NCBI GenBank assembly: GCA_963756115.1
Contig: CAVWMN010000003.1
Location: 620,001 to 684,000 of the forward strand
DNA length: 64,000 bases
Reading direction: 5' to 3'
DNA from: JTS-RE37 sp963756115
GTDB lineage: Bacteria > Bacteroidota > Bacteroidia > Flavobacteriales > Flavobacteriaceae
Below, piece after piece: positions 8,169 through 16,350 of this stretch; the first letter of the stretch is position 1; each line of letters begins with the position of its first letter. The notes under the pieces are model-generated. The model saw only the letters and a program-made list of their open reading frames with translations, ran no database searches and was not told the DNA's origin. A program made the translations under genes and the position numbers.

Positions 8169-8903
8169 ATGCGGAAAATACTGGCATACCCACTCTCTGT
8201 CCTTTACCTGCTTTTTTTTGGGCTGACCCTCCTCTTCTTTCATCCTGTACAATGGGTGTGCCACCGGGTATTCGGATATGAGGCCCACAAGAAGAGTGTA
8301 AGCATCCTGAACTTATGCCTGATGCGGTGCACCCACCTTCTCGGTACGACGTATACCTTTGACAATCCCCATGCCATCCCTCCCAACCGGCCGCTGATCA
8401 TTGTTGCCAACCACCAGAGTATGAATGATATCCCCCCAATCATCTGGTACATGCGGGCGTTCCATCCAAAATTCGTCAGCAAGCAGGAATTGGGCAAAGG
8501 GATCCCCAGTGTTTCCTATAACCTGCGCCACGGGGGGTCTGCGCTTATCAACAGGAAAGACAGCAGACAGGCAATGGTCGCTATTTCCCAGTTGGGCAGG
8601 TATATACAAAAACATAATCGCAGCGCTGTGATTTTCCCGGAAGGGACACGGAGTCCTACCGGTCACCCGAAAAAGTTCCAGCCTACCGGGCTGAAAATCC
8701 TGATGAAAAATGCCCCTTCGGCACTGGTGGTACCCATCAGTATCAACAACTCCTGGAAGATGGTGCGCTATGGGAAATTCCCCTTTGGGATAGGTAACCA
8801 TCTTGTCTTCAAGGTACACAGGCCAATGGAAATTGGCAGTGATATGGACAGCCTAATTTTCCAGGTCGAACAACAAGTGACCGGGAGCGTAAATTCATTT
8901 TAA
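8169..8903 (+). CDS. 1-acyl-sn-glycerol-3-phosphate acyltransferase (PlsC family)
   Basis: 244 residues with an N-terminal membrane segment (about 6-27) and the acyltransferase motifs: NHQSMND (Asn81, His82, Asp87) and FPEGTRS (156-162). A further substrate-binding stretch (KPTGLK-like, FQPTGLKILM) follows. It should acylate lysophosphatidic acid to phosphatidic acid on the cytoplasmic face of the inner membrane. The stop codon shares one base with the ATG of the HD hydrolase (TAATG), so the two are translationally coupled. Confidence 0.92.
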   Translation: MRKILAYPLSVLYLLFFGLTLLFFHPVQWVCHRVFGYEAHKKSVSILNLCLMRCTHLLGTTYTFDNPHAIPPNRPLIIVANHQSMNDIPPIIWYMRAFHPKFVSKQELGKGIPSVSYNLRHGGSALINRKDSRQAMVAISQLGRYIQKHNRSAVIFPEGTRSPTGHPKKFQPTGLKILMKNAPSALVVPISINNSWKMVRYGKFPFGIGNHLVFKVHRPMEIGSDMDSLIFQVEQQVTGSVNSF

Positions 8904-9558
8904 TGAACGATGCAGCTATCGTAGAACAGACCATTGAATTTGTGAAGGATACCCTCCAGGATATGGAAGGGGGGCACGACTGGTTCCATATCCAAAGGGT
9001 GTTCCGGAATGCGATCCTGATCGCAAAGGAGGAAAAGACCGATATCCTGGTAGTGAGCCTGGGGGCTTTACTGCACGATATTGCCGATTCCAAATTCCAT
9101 GGTGGGGACGAAAGCCTGGGTCCTGAGAGGGCAGCCGAATTTTTGCGCTCCCTGCAACTCCCCCCGTGACCATTACCCATGTGAGGAAAATCGTGGCGCA
9201 CATATCATTTAAAAATAGCCTTGGAGTGACAGCAAGGAAATTTAATTCCAGGGAATTGCAGGTGGTTCAGGATGCCGACAGGCTGGATGCCATGGGGGCT
9301 ATAGGGATAGCCCGCGCATTTAACTATGGAGGATACCGGAACAGGACCCTCTATGATCCGGATATCCCCCCAAAGCTTAAAATGACGAAAGCGGAATATA
9401 AAAAGTCAACAGGGCCTACCATCAACCACTTTTATGAAAAATTACTCCTGCTAAAAGATAAGATGAACACGCCTGCGGGAAAAAGACTGGCCGCTGAACG
9501 GCATCAGTTTATGCTGGATTATCTGGCGCAATTTTACAGCGAATGGAACCCATTTTAA
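8903..9558 (+). pseudogene. HD-domain phosphohydrolase split by a one-base frameshift
   Basis: The first part (8903-9166) codes for 88 residues with HDWFHIQRV and LLHDIAD, the His/His-Asp metal site of the HD family. It stops at TGA 9167-9169. The second part (from about 9160 in another frame, through 9558) continues the same family without a gap: VTITHVRKIVAHISF, then VQDADRLDAMGAIGIARAFNYGG and a C-terminal helical part. The two join if the run of six Cs at 9160-9165 were seven. All metal-binding and downstream family motifs are intact, so this may be a sequencing error, a recent mutation, or slippage. Members of this group (YedJ-like) are about 215 residues, as the joined product would be. 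Confidence 0.8.
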
Positions 9559-9654
9559 GATGCTGTCCAGCCAGGTCCCATTTTAGTACCGGGGGAATAT
9601 CCCAAATTTATATTTTTTGTAACTTCCAATTTCAATCTACAATCAAAATTCATC

Positions 9655-11079
9655 ATGCAAAGAAGAAAATTCATTAAAAATGCCGCGGCAACGTCGGCCG
9701 CATTTTCCATTGTCCCAAGCTTTGTTTTGGGGAAAGGCCATGTGCCTCCCAGCGATACACTGTATATCGGTGCCTTTGGGGTAGGAGGCCGGGGGGCATC
9801 TGTAATGCAGGGCCTTGACGAAACCCAAAAGGTCAAATTTGTCACACTCTGTGATGTTGATGACCGGATGGCCGCCGATACGTACAAAAAATATCCAATG
9901 GCCGCGAGATACAAGGATTTCAGGCATGTCTATGACAAACACCTGTCAGAGATCGATGCCATAATGGTAGCAACACCGGACCATATGCATGCTTCCATTG
10001 CCCTGCCCTTTATGAAAGCTAAAAAACATGCCTATGTTGAAAAACCTTTGACCCACAATATCAACGAAGCGCGTATGATGACCAGTGTGGCCCGGGACAA
10101 TGGCATAGTCACCCAGATGGGGAACCAGGGTGCTTCCAGCGACGGCAGCCGCGAGGCAAAAGAATGGATCCAGTCTGGAATTATTGGTAAGGTCCATAGG
10201 GTTGATTGCTGGACCAACCGCCCGGTATGGCCACAAGGCATACCCGTACCAACAGAGAAGGACCCTATCCCGGCGGGACTCGACTGGGACCTGTGGCTGG
10301 GGGTGGCCGCAAAAAGGGATTATAATGATGCCTATTTACCCTTCAAATGGCGTGGATGGTGGGACTTTGGGACCGGAGCCCTCGGCGATATGGGATGCCA
10401 TATAATGGAAACACCCTTCAGCGTGCTGGACCTTGGGTACCCTACAGAGGCCGAAGCCAGTTGTACCACCAACTGGGTTGGCGACTTTGTAGAGGCCGAT
10501 TACAACCAGTCCTGCCCCTCCTCTTCCATTGTACGTCTCAAGTTCAATACGCCTGAACATGGGGATATTGCACTGAACTGGTATGATGGCGGCATCCTGC
10601 CCGACCTTCCGGATGAATTGAAGGATGGGGAGACCATTGGCGACTCAGGTGGAGGTTCCATTTTATACGGAAGTCGTGGAATTCTGGTTTGCGATGTATA
10701 TTCAAGAAATGCCAGGCTACTCCCATCGGAGACTATGAAACTGCTGAATCCTCCAACCCCGTATTTAAAACGAATAGATGGCGATACGGAGGGACATCAG
10801 CGCAACTTTGTGGAAGGATGCCTCAATGGAACCGAAACCTCATCCGACTTTAAACGGTCCGGGCCGCTGACAGAAGCTGTATTGATGGGCAACCTGGCCA
10901 TAAAAGCATTTCAGTATAAAGAATTCAAGCCCGGGAAAAAAGCCGGGGATTGGGATCCGTTCAACTACCCGGGAAGGCGCAAAATTCTATGGGATGGGGA
11001 GAATATGCGGGTAACCAATTATGAAAAAGCCAATGAATGGGTTAAAGGAAATTATCGTGAAGGCTGGGACCTGAGTTAA
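9655..11079 (+). CDS. Tat-exported Gfo/Idh/MocA family oxidoreductase
   Basis: 474 residues. A twin-arginine signal (RRKFIK at residues 3-8, then an Ala-rich hydrophobic stretch) indicates export in a folded state with bound cofactor. The Rossmann part has the dinucleotide site GAFGVGGRGAS (about 39-49), followed by CDVDDR and the family motif YVEKPLT near residue 128. The C-terminal half (WWDFGTGALGDMGCHIMETPF) belongs to the Bacteroidota-type Gfo/Idh/MocA C-terminal domain. Such proteins usually act on sugars or cyclitols with NAD(P); the substrate is unknown. Its stop overlaps that of the convergent sigma factor gene by 4 bp. Two relatives lie at 26.8 and 28.4 kb. Confidence 0.9.
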   Translation: MQRRKFIKNAAATSAAFSIVPSFVLGKGHVPPSDTLYIGAFGVGGRGASVMQGLDETQKVKFVTLCDVDDRMAADTYKKYPMAARYKDFRHVYDKHLSEIDAIMVATPDHMHASIALPFMKAKKHAYVEKPLTHNINEARMMTSVARDNGIVTQMGNQGASSDGSREAKEWIQSGIIGKVHRVDCWTNRPVWPQGIPVPTEKDPIPAGLDWDLWLGVAAKRDYNDAYLPFKWRGWWDFGTGALGDMGCHIMETPFSVLDLGYPTEAEASCTTNWVGDFVEADYNQSCPSSSIVRLKFNTPEHGDIALNWYDGGILPDLPDELKDGETIGDSGGGSILYGSRGILVCDVYSRNARLLPSETMKLLNPPTPYLKRIDGDTEGHQRNFVEGCLNGTETSSDFKRSGPLTEAVLMGNLAIKAFQYKEFKPGKKAGDWDPFNYPGRRKILWDGENMRVTNYEKANEWVKGNYREGWDLS

Positions 11080-12329
11080 CTATCCTTGTCCAGGTGCCGC
11101 AATTTTTTACGCAAATGTTTTTTTTCCAGTTCATTTTGGGTAATTGATATGGCTGCCATCAGGGCCTCCCTGGCGGCAGCCATTTCTTTTAAACTTGCTA
11201 AAAGTTCAGCTGCTATGGCGTGATACAGTGCATTTTCCTTAAAATTGGGATAATCCCTGTATTGCTGTAATAGGATCCATGCCTTTTCTGCTCCATACAC
11301 TTTATAAAATGGGACTACCCGGTTAAGGGCTACCATCGGTGAAAAATTTTGTTCCATTTGCAGGTCATAAAGCTTCAGGATATTTTTCCAGTCGGTGTCA
11401 GCAAATGTGGCGGCTGTGCAATGATAATAGGATACTGCAGCCTCCAAATGGTAGCTGGAAGGTACCCTGCCGGTGGTCCCCGAATTTTCCAGGTGGCGGA
11501 TCCCGATAGTAATGAGGGCCCGGTCATATTTAGACCGATCCTGGTGTTCCATATCCACCAATTCAAGATTATTGTCCAGGCGCGCGTCAAAGCGCGATAC
11601 ATGAAAACACATCAGTGCGATCAAGGCATTGAGGTTTGGGTGCCGGCAATAGGGGTTGTCCTGTAATAGCAACGACAGGCGGATTGCTTCATAACAAATA
11701 TCCCTGCGAATTGCCAGGGCCCCGGTTGCAGGGGAATACCCTTCCGAAAACAGCAGGTAGATGACGCGTAAAACTACAAACAACCTGGATTGCAGCCCCA
11801 TTTCAACTGGGATCTCAAGCGTTGTTATCGCATCCTTTAGTTTTTTCCTGGCACGGGTAAATGATTTTGCAACCGTTTCTTCCTTTTTCAGCAGTACCCG
11901 GGCGATTTCCCTGTTCCCAAAACCCCCTATTAGTTTTAAGCTCAGGATTAACTGGTATGCTACCGGTAACGAAGGATGGCAGCAGGCGAAGATCATTTTG
12001 AGCTGGCTGTCTGAAATACTGTTTTCTAGGGAAATGTCGGCTGGAAGAATATCAACCGGTCCCTTAAGATAGGATTCGTCGAAAACCATTTTTGTATCCC
12101 TGCGCACCATATCGATAAACCGGTTTCCAGCCACCCGGAGCAACCAGGCCGTAGGATTATCCGGGGGGTCCCGGTATGCCCACAGTTGCATTGCTTTTAT
12201 AAGGGCATCCTGAACCGCGTCTTCTATTTTTTCGAGGTGGGCAGGCCCAAACCGGTGAACCAGTATGGCCATTATCCTGCCATACTCATATCGGAACACC
12301 TTTTCAACAAGTTGATTCTGACCTTTCAT
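11076..12329 (-). CDS. ECF42-type RNA polymerase sigma factor
   Basis: 417 residues, far longer than a plain ECF sigma factor. Sigma region 2 is near residues 10-80 (DAVQDALIKAMQLW, NPTAWLLRVAGNRFID), region 4 near 120-180 (GFGNREIARVLLKKEETVAKSFTRARKKL), and a long helical, TPR-like C-terminal domain covers about 185-417. That layout plus a neighbouring DGPF protein defines group ECF42. Known members lack an anti-sigma factor and depend on their C-terminal extension; the signal is unsettled. The DGPF gene is 62 bp upstream on the same strand, with a hairpin in between. The start is ATG 12329, after AGGAA. Confidence 0.92.
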   Translation of the reverse strand: MKGQNQLVEKVFRYEYGRIMAILVHRFGPAHLEKIEDAVQDALIKAMQLWAYRDPPDNPTAWLLRVAGNRFIDMVRRDTKMVFDESYLKGPVDILPADISLENSISDSQLKMIFACCHPSLPVAYQLILSLKLIGGFGNREIARVLLKKEETVAKSFTRARKKLKDAITTLEIPVEMGLQSRLFVVLRVIYLLFSEGYSPATGALAIRRDICYEAIRLSLLLQDNPYCRHPNLNALIALMCFHVSRFDARLDNNLELVDMEHQDRSKYDRALITIGIRHLENSGTTGRVPSSYHLEAAVSYYHCTAATFADTDWKNILKLYDLQMEQNFSPMVALNRVVPFYKVYGAEKAWILLQQYRDYPNFKENALYHAIAAELLASLKEMAAAREALMAAISITQNELEKKHLRKKLRHLDKDS

Positions 12330-12341
12330 TTCCTAAAAGTA

Positions 12342-12369
12342 AAAAGTCCGAAGGAAGGATCGGACTTTT
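12342..12369 (-). terminator. Attenuator/terminator hairpin between DGPF gene and sigma factor
   Basis: AAAAGTCCGA (12342-12351) and TCGGACTTTT (12360-12369) form a perfect 10-bp stem with an 8-nt loop. On the minus strand the stem is followed by a T-rich tract (CTTTTTACTTTT) only about 12 bp before the sigma factor ATG. It would end most DGPF transcripts and allow limited readthrough into the sigma gene. Confidence 0.7.
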
Positions 12370-12391
12370 AATCAAACTTCCCGGCAGATAA

Positions 12392-12739
12392 CTACATATC
12401 CATGGACATGATTTCCCGAACTTCCACATTTCCCTCATGCTCAAAGATGGGACAACCCTTCGAAATGTCGACAGCCTTGTTCAGGTTATCCGCAGAAACG
12501 ATGAGGTAGCCGCCGACGATCTCAGCACCTTCGGCAAAAGGTCCGTCTGTAATTACTTCGCCTGCCTTTTCAACAACCTTGCCTTCTTTGGCAAGCGGCA
12601 GACCATCGACCAGCTGCCCCTTTTCTTTAAGGCCACCCATCCAAGCCCCCCATTTTTGCATATGTTGCTGCATCTCTTCAGGGGATTGTTCCATCCTTCT
12701 GGAATCCCCGCCTCTGAATAAAAATAAATAATTGCTCAT
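12392..12739 (-). CDS. YCII-related (DGPF) protein, partner of the ECF42 sigma factor
   Basis: 115 residues of the YCII/DGPF family with the name-giving motif in VITDGPFAEGAEIVGGY (about residues 63-79). These small ferredoxin-like-fold proteins are encoded beside ECF42 sigma factors and are among their proven targets in other bacteria; their chemistry is unknown. N-terminal MSNYLFLFRGG fits the family start. The ATG at 12739 lacks an obvious Shine-Dalgarno site. I see no TAnnTTTG box upstream, consistent with reading by an alternative sigma factor, though that is inference. Confidence 0.92.
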   Translation of the reverse strand: MSNYLFLFRGGDSRRMEQSPEEMQQHMQKWGAWMGGLKEKGQLVDGLPLAKEGKVVEKAGEVITDGPFAEGAEIVGGYLIVSADNLNKAVDISKGCPIFEHEGNVEVREIMSMDM

Positions 12740-12822
12740 GATCGAATATTTTATTTGTTACTACTTTGATATACCAGTAAGACGAACCTGGAATATACAA
12801 TTGGACAGGTTTCGTGTTTTTA

Positions 12823-13896
12823 TTAAAATAACCTTAGCTGACCGTCTTTATAATGTTCGTACAATCCATGGTTTAACTTCGGAAAGGAACGTCCGCTGAA
12901 GTACGATTGCCGGGCTATCTTCACCATACTATGGATTTGTTCAGCAAACTGACCTTCCCCGCGGTTCCGCACCCCAAACCGGCTGTCGTTCAGGGTTCCC
13001 CCATGACATAACTCGATCTGGTGCAAAACCTTCTCTGCTTTCCCGGGCAGCGCTTTTCGGATCCAGTCGGCGAAAATCCTGCCAATTGCCCCGTTGAGGC
13101 GTACGACTGTAAAAGCAAATGACAGTGCCCCGTTGTCGGCAACCGCTTTGGCCAGCTGCAATACTTCATGGCTATTGATGCCGGGTATAATTGGCGCCAG
13201 CATGGCATTTACCGGGATCTTGTTTTCTGAAAGGAGGCGGATGGTTTCCAGCCTTTTGGCGATGGTGGCTGTCCTGGGTTCAAGCAGGCGGCGTGTTTTC
13301 TCAGAGAGGGATGTAACGGAAATATTGACGCCGATCAACCCGTCTTTGCTGAGTTCTTTGAGGATATCCAGATCCCGCAGGATCCGTGAATTCTTGGTGA
13401 TGATCCCAACAGGATGCCGGTATTTTAAAAAAACTTCCAGGCACTTACGGGTAATGCCATAGCGCTGCTCCGCCGGCTGGTAGCAGTCCGTATTGCCGGA
13501 GAGTACTATGGTACAGGCCTGCCAGTTTTTTTGTTTTAACTTCTCTTCCAACAACCGGGGAGCATCCTCTTTTACCAAAATCCTCCTTTCAAAATCGAGT
13601 CCTGCCCCATAACCCCAATATTCATGGGAATTCCGGGCATAACAATAGACGCAACCGTGTTCGCATCCCTGGTACGGGTTCATGGAATACTGCATGCCCA
13701 CATCGGGGCTTGTGACCTTATTTACGATGGTCTTGGGAAAAATGGGCAGGTAAAGGGTTTTGTTGGTGTCGGCCTCTTCCCCTTCAACCCTGCAGAATTC
13801 AAGGAAATCATCCCTGAATTCATGGGTCTGTTTGCTGAATCGGTTGGGGACATGGCCCTGCGCACCCCGCCCTTTGATATAGTGATCCTGGTTCAA
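12823..13896 (-). CDS. PA0069-family radical SAM protein (SplB-related)
   Basis: 357 residues. The radical SAM cluster CEHGCVYC (about residues 79-86), in the context MNPYQGCEHGCVYCYARNSHEYWGY, binds a [4Fe-4S] cluster and S-adenosylmethionine. The rest follows the PA0069 family related to spore photoproduct lyase (SplB): STDCYQPAEQRYGITRKCLEV-like segment and INAMLAPIIPGIN near residue 225. The reaction is unknown. The only start in frame before an upstream stop is TTG at 13896, giving MNQDHYIKGRGAQGH, which fits homologues. Two 15-bp direct repeats lie immediately upstream. Confidence 0.88.
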   Translation of the reverse strand: MNQDHYIKGRGAQGHVPNRFSKQTHEFRDDFLEFCRVEGEEADTNKTLYLPIFPKTIVNKVTSPDVGMQYSMNPYQGCEHGCVYCYARNSHEYWGYGAGLDFERRILVKEDAPRLLEEKLKQKNWQACTIVLSGNTDCYQPAEQRYGITRKCLEVFLKYRHPVGIITKNSRILRDLDILKELSKDGLIGVNISVTSLSEKTRRLLEPRTATIAKRLETIRLLSENKIPVNAMLAPIIPGINSHEVLQLAKAVADNGALSFAFTVVRLNGAIGRIFADWIRKALPGKAEKVLHQIELCHGGTLNDSRFGVRNRGEGQFAEQIHSMVKIARQSYFSGRSFPKLNHGLYEHYKDGQLRLF

Positions 13897-13901
13897 ATTT
13901 G

Positions 13902-13935
13902 GGATTTATTCCAAATATATGGATTTATTCCAAAT
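13902..13935. repeat. Two 15-bp direct repeats before the radical SAM gene
   Basis: GGATTTATTCCAAAT occurs at 13902-13916 and again at 13921-13935, separated by ATAT (period 19 bp). They end 6 bp upstream of the TTG start of the radical SAM gene, so they could be paired binding sites or a tandem duplication. Confidence 0.8.
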
Positions 13936-13972
13936 TATAAGGACGAAGATGTGTTAAAATCCGGGGCACGGA

Positions 13973-15523
13973 TTACCGTATGGATACATTGACCAATTGC
14001 TTTTTGGTCCCGCGTTTCGCGTAAAACAAGATAGCATCATCAACAGGGTCCATCAGGGGTTTGGAAACCATCAGGGGCAAGCGGGCCTCTACGTTATCGA
14101 TTACCTTTTCATAGCTGATCTTCCCTTCCTCATCCAGTTGAATAACGAATACATTGCGGTTTCGGCTCAGGCCCTGCTTAAAGATAAGGCGTTCGTTGCT
14201 GAGGAGCTGAGGATTCTCGGCAGCAGTACTGATAAAAAAATAGGTTTTATCCCCTTTGGTATAGGAGCTGTAAGATGCGTACGCATCATCCCCCTGTGTC
14301 ACTTCTGCCTTATTGATATTCCGCGCCCATACCATATCCCCCGCAGCGTTCAGTTTAACGCTGACGATGTCATTGTGGTGGAAGCGCTCCACACGGAGTC
14401 GCCCCCCACTGGAATTAGCCTGTACACTGGTGGTTACAAAATATTCTTCCGCGTTGAACAGGATGGCATTGTCATCCGTAATACTGACATTTTTAAAGAC
14501 GAGGTCCTGTACGTTTTCTGCATTTTCCTTCCCGTATTTGTCGAACATGAACTGTTCTGAGAACGGTTGGTATTTTATTGTTCTGAGGGCCAGGGTAGCA
14601 GGGTCCAGGCTGAAATAACTAAGACCGTTGTACCGATTGTCCTTCCTGTCGGCATAGAACCCGACACATATCAGTTTTTCATTTTGCAAGACCGGCTTTA
14701 ATCCTTCGGAATATTTTCCTTCCGAATCAAATGTCTGCACGGTAGCCCCGGCTTTTGATAATTTGATCAGTTCGTATTGAAATTTCCGTTCCAGGGCAGA
14801 AAACCGTTTCTTTTTAAAATAAGCTTTCCCGATGATATAGGCATTTTTAAGGTCAGGGGAAACCACGATATCCTCAAATGCATAATTTTTATCTTCCACT
14901 TCCGAGGAAAAATCGTGTTCCATCAATTTATTGAGGGATGCATTGAATACATAAATATGGTGTTTGTTAACTTTCTTCTTTTTAAAATGGGTACTGATCA
15001 CAAACGCGGACTTATCATCGTTAAAAAGTGCGGTTGTTGTAAATCCGGAATTGAAGTTCCGGTTATAGTAATTTTTGTCCAAGGGATTGTCTACCGGTTC
15101 TGAAGGCACGGACAAGATGGTTTCCTGTGTAAAATTAAAATCGGTTATGGGACTCCGGTGTACTACATAATCGTATGCTTCCCGCAGCAGGTCATACTCC
15201 AAAAAGAGCAGATACAATTGCCCGTTGGCAACATAACCCGCCACAAACTCCGGGCCTTTTAACTTGTAATTGAATTCCGCAGTAAGTTCCAGATCTGCGT
15301 TGTAATGTTCTATGAAATACCCCTTTGGTTTTAAGATCATCCCGCCAAAGTAGGCTCTTACAAGCAGGTACCCCCCTTTGCCATCATCTGAGATCGAGGC
15401 CAGGTTGGAATATTTGTACTTATCGTTATATTTTTCACCGAATTGATATTCAACAGGCAGTTCCTGGGCCATGGTTACAATAGAGGCCAGGACCGCTAAA
15501 AGTGTTATTCCGATGCATTTCAT
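13973..15523 (-). CDS. Secreted protein of unknown function
   Basis: 516 residues with a signal peptide (MKCIGITLLAVLASIVTMAQ, cleavage probably after Ala-Gln). The mature part is rich in beta strands with regularly spaced aromatic residues and repeated patterns of the kind FDSEGKYSEG, FSLDPATLALRTI and VIQLDEEGKISYEKV. This would fit a beta-propeller-like fold, but I do not recognise a family. It is 26 bp after the enoyl-CoA hydratase gene and ends the operon that begins with the NtrY-like kinase. A role at the cell envelope is the most that can be inferred. Confidence 0.7.
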   Translation of the reverse strand: MKCIGITLLAVLASIVTMAQELPVEYQFGEKYNDKYKYSNLASISDDGKGGYLLVRAYFGGMILKPKGYFIEHYNADLELTAEFNYKLKGPEFVAGYVANGQLYLLFLEYDLLREAYDYVVHRSPITDFNFTQETILSVPSEPVDNPLDKNYYNRNFNSGFTTTALFNDDKSAFVISTHFKKKKVNKHHIYVFNASLNKLMEHDFSSEVEDKNYAFEDIVVSPDLKNAYIIGKAYFKKKRFSALERKFQYELIKLSKAGATVQTFDSEGKYSEGLKPVLQNEKLICVGFYADRKDNRYNGLSYFSLDPATLALRTIKYQPFSEQFMFDKYGKENAENVQDLVFKNVSITDDNAILFNAEEYFVTTSVQANSSGGRLRVERFHHNDIVSVKLNAAGDMVWARNINKAEVTQGDDAYASYSSYTKGDKTYFFISTAAENPQLLSNERLIFKQGLSRNRNVFVIQLDEEGKISYEKVIDNVEARLPLMVSKPLMDPVDDAILFYAKRGTKKQLVNVSIR

Positions 15524-15549
15524 AAGGGGTAGTGCTGATTTAGGCCATA

Positions 15550-16332
15550 TTATGTTCCCGGGAAATCTGCTTTTCGTTTTTCAAGGAAGGCGTTTGTGCC
15601 CTCCCTGAAATCGGCTGTGCCGAAACAGGCACCAAAAGCTTTTATTTCGGTTTGGTAACCTGAAGCATTATTCCTAAAACCCGCATTTACAGCTTTTATT
15701 GCATTTCCGATGGCAACAGGTGAATTATTCGCTATTTTACCAGCCAGTTTTTTGCAATACGACAGGAGCTCTTCCTGGGAAACCATGTGGTTGACCAGTC
15801 CATATTCCAGGGCCCTTTCCACATCGATCATCCCGGCCGTCATGATCAGTTCCATAGCCCTGCCCCTGCCTATCAGCTGAGGCAGCCTTTGCGTTCCCCC
15901 GTAACCGGGAATAAGGCCGAGGGATACTTCAGGAAGCCCCATCCTCGCATTGTGGCTGGCCACCCGGAAATGACAGGCCATCGCCAGTTCCAGCCCTCCC
16001 CCCAGCGCAAATCCATTTATGGCAGCGATCACGGGGGTTGACAGGTTTTCAATAAAATCAAAAAGCAGCTCCTGTCCCTTTTCAGCCAGCTTGCTGCCTT
16101 CTTTCACGGAATATTGAGCGAATTCGGAAATATCGGCACCGGCTACAAATGCCTTCTCCCCGCTTCCGGTTACAATAATCACCCGTATAGCGGCATCTTT
16201 ATCCAGATGATCCAGGGCTGTGTGCAGTTCCCTGATGGTTTCCCTGTTCAGTGCATTGAGTTTATCGGGCCGGTTGATGATGATCACAGCCAGGTTATCT
16301 TCTTTTTCAGTTACAATATTTTCAAATTTCAT
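15550..16332 (-). CDS. Enoyl-CoA hydratase/isomerase family protein
   Basis: 260 residues of the crotonase family with both catalytic glutamates in place: GGGLELAMA and GLPEVSLGLIPGYGGTQRL, and the oxyanion-hole stretch VAGADISEF. The full set supports a real hydratase acting on 2-enoyl-CoA, such as in fatty acid or amino acid breakdown; the chain-length preference is unclear. It is 18 bp after the kinase gene and 26 bp before the secreted-protein gene, so it sits within an operon whose other members are not metabolic. Confidence 0.92.
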   Translation of the reverse strand: MKFENIVTEKEDNLAVIIINRPDKLNALNRETIRELHTALDHLDKDAAIRVIIVTGSGEKAFVAGADISEFAQYSVKEGSKLAEKGQELLFDFIENLSTPVIAAINGFALGGGLELAMACHFRVASHNARMGLPEVSLGLIPGYGGTQRLPQLIGRGRAMELIMTAGMIDVERALEYGLVNHMVSQEELLSYCKKLAGKIANNSPVAIGNAIKAVNAGFRNNASGYQTEIKAFGACFGTADFREGTNAFLEKRKADFPGT

Positions 16333-16350
16333 GACAGTAAATATTAGGTG

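Noticed and set aside
8903..9558. Programmed -1 frameshift in the HD hydrolase as the favoured reading
   Set aside because: No classical slippery heptamer or downstream stem was recognised; a C-run indel or sequencing error is simpler.
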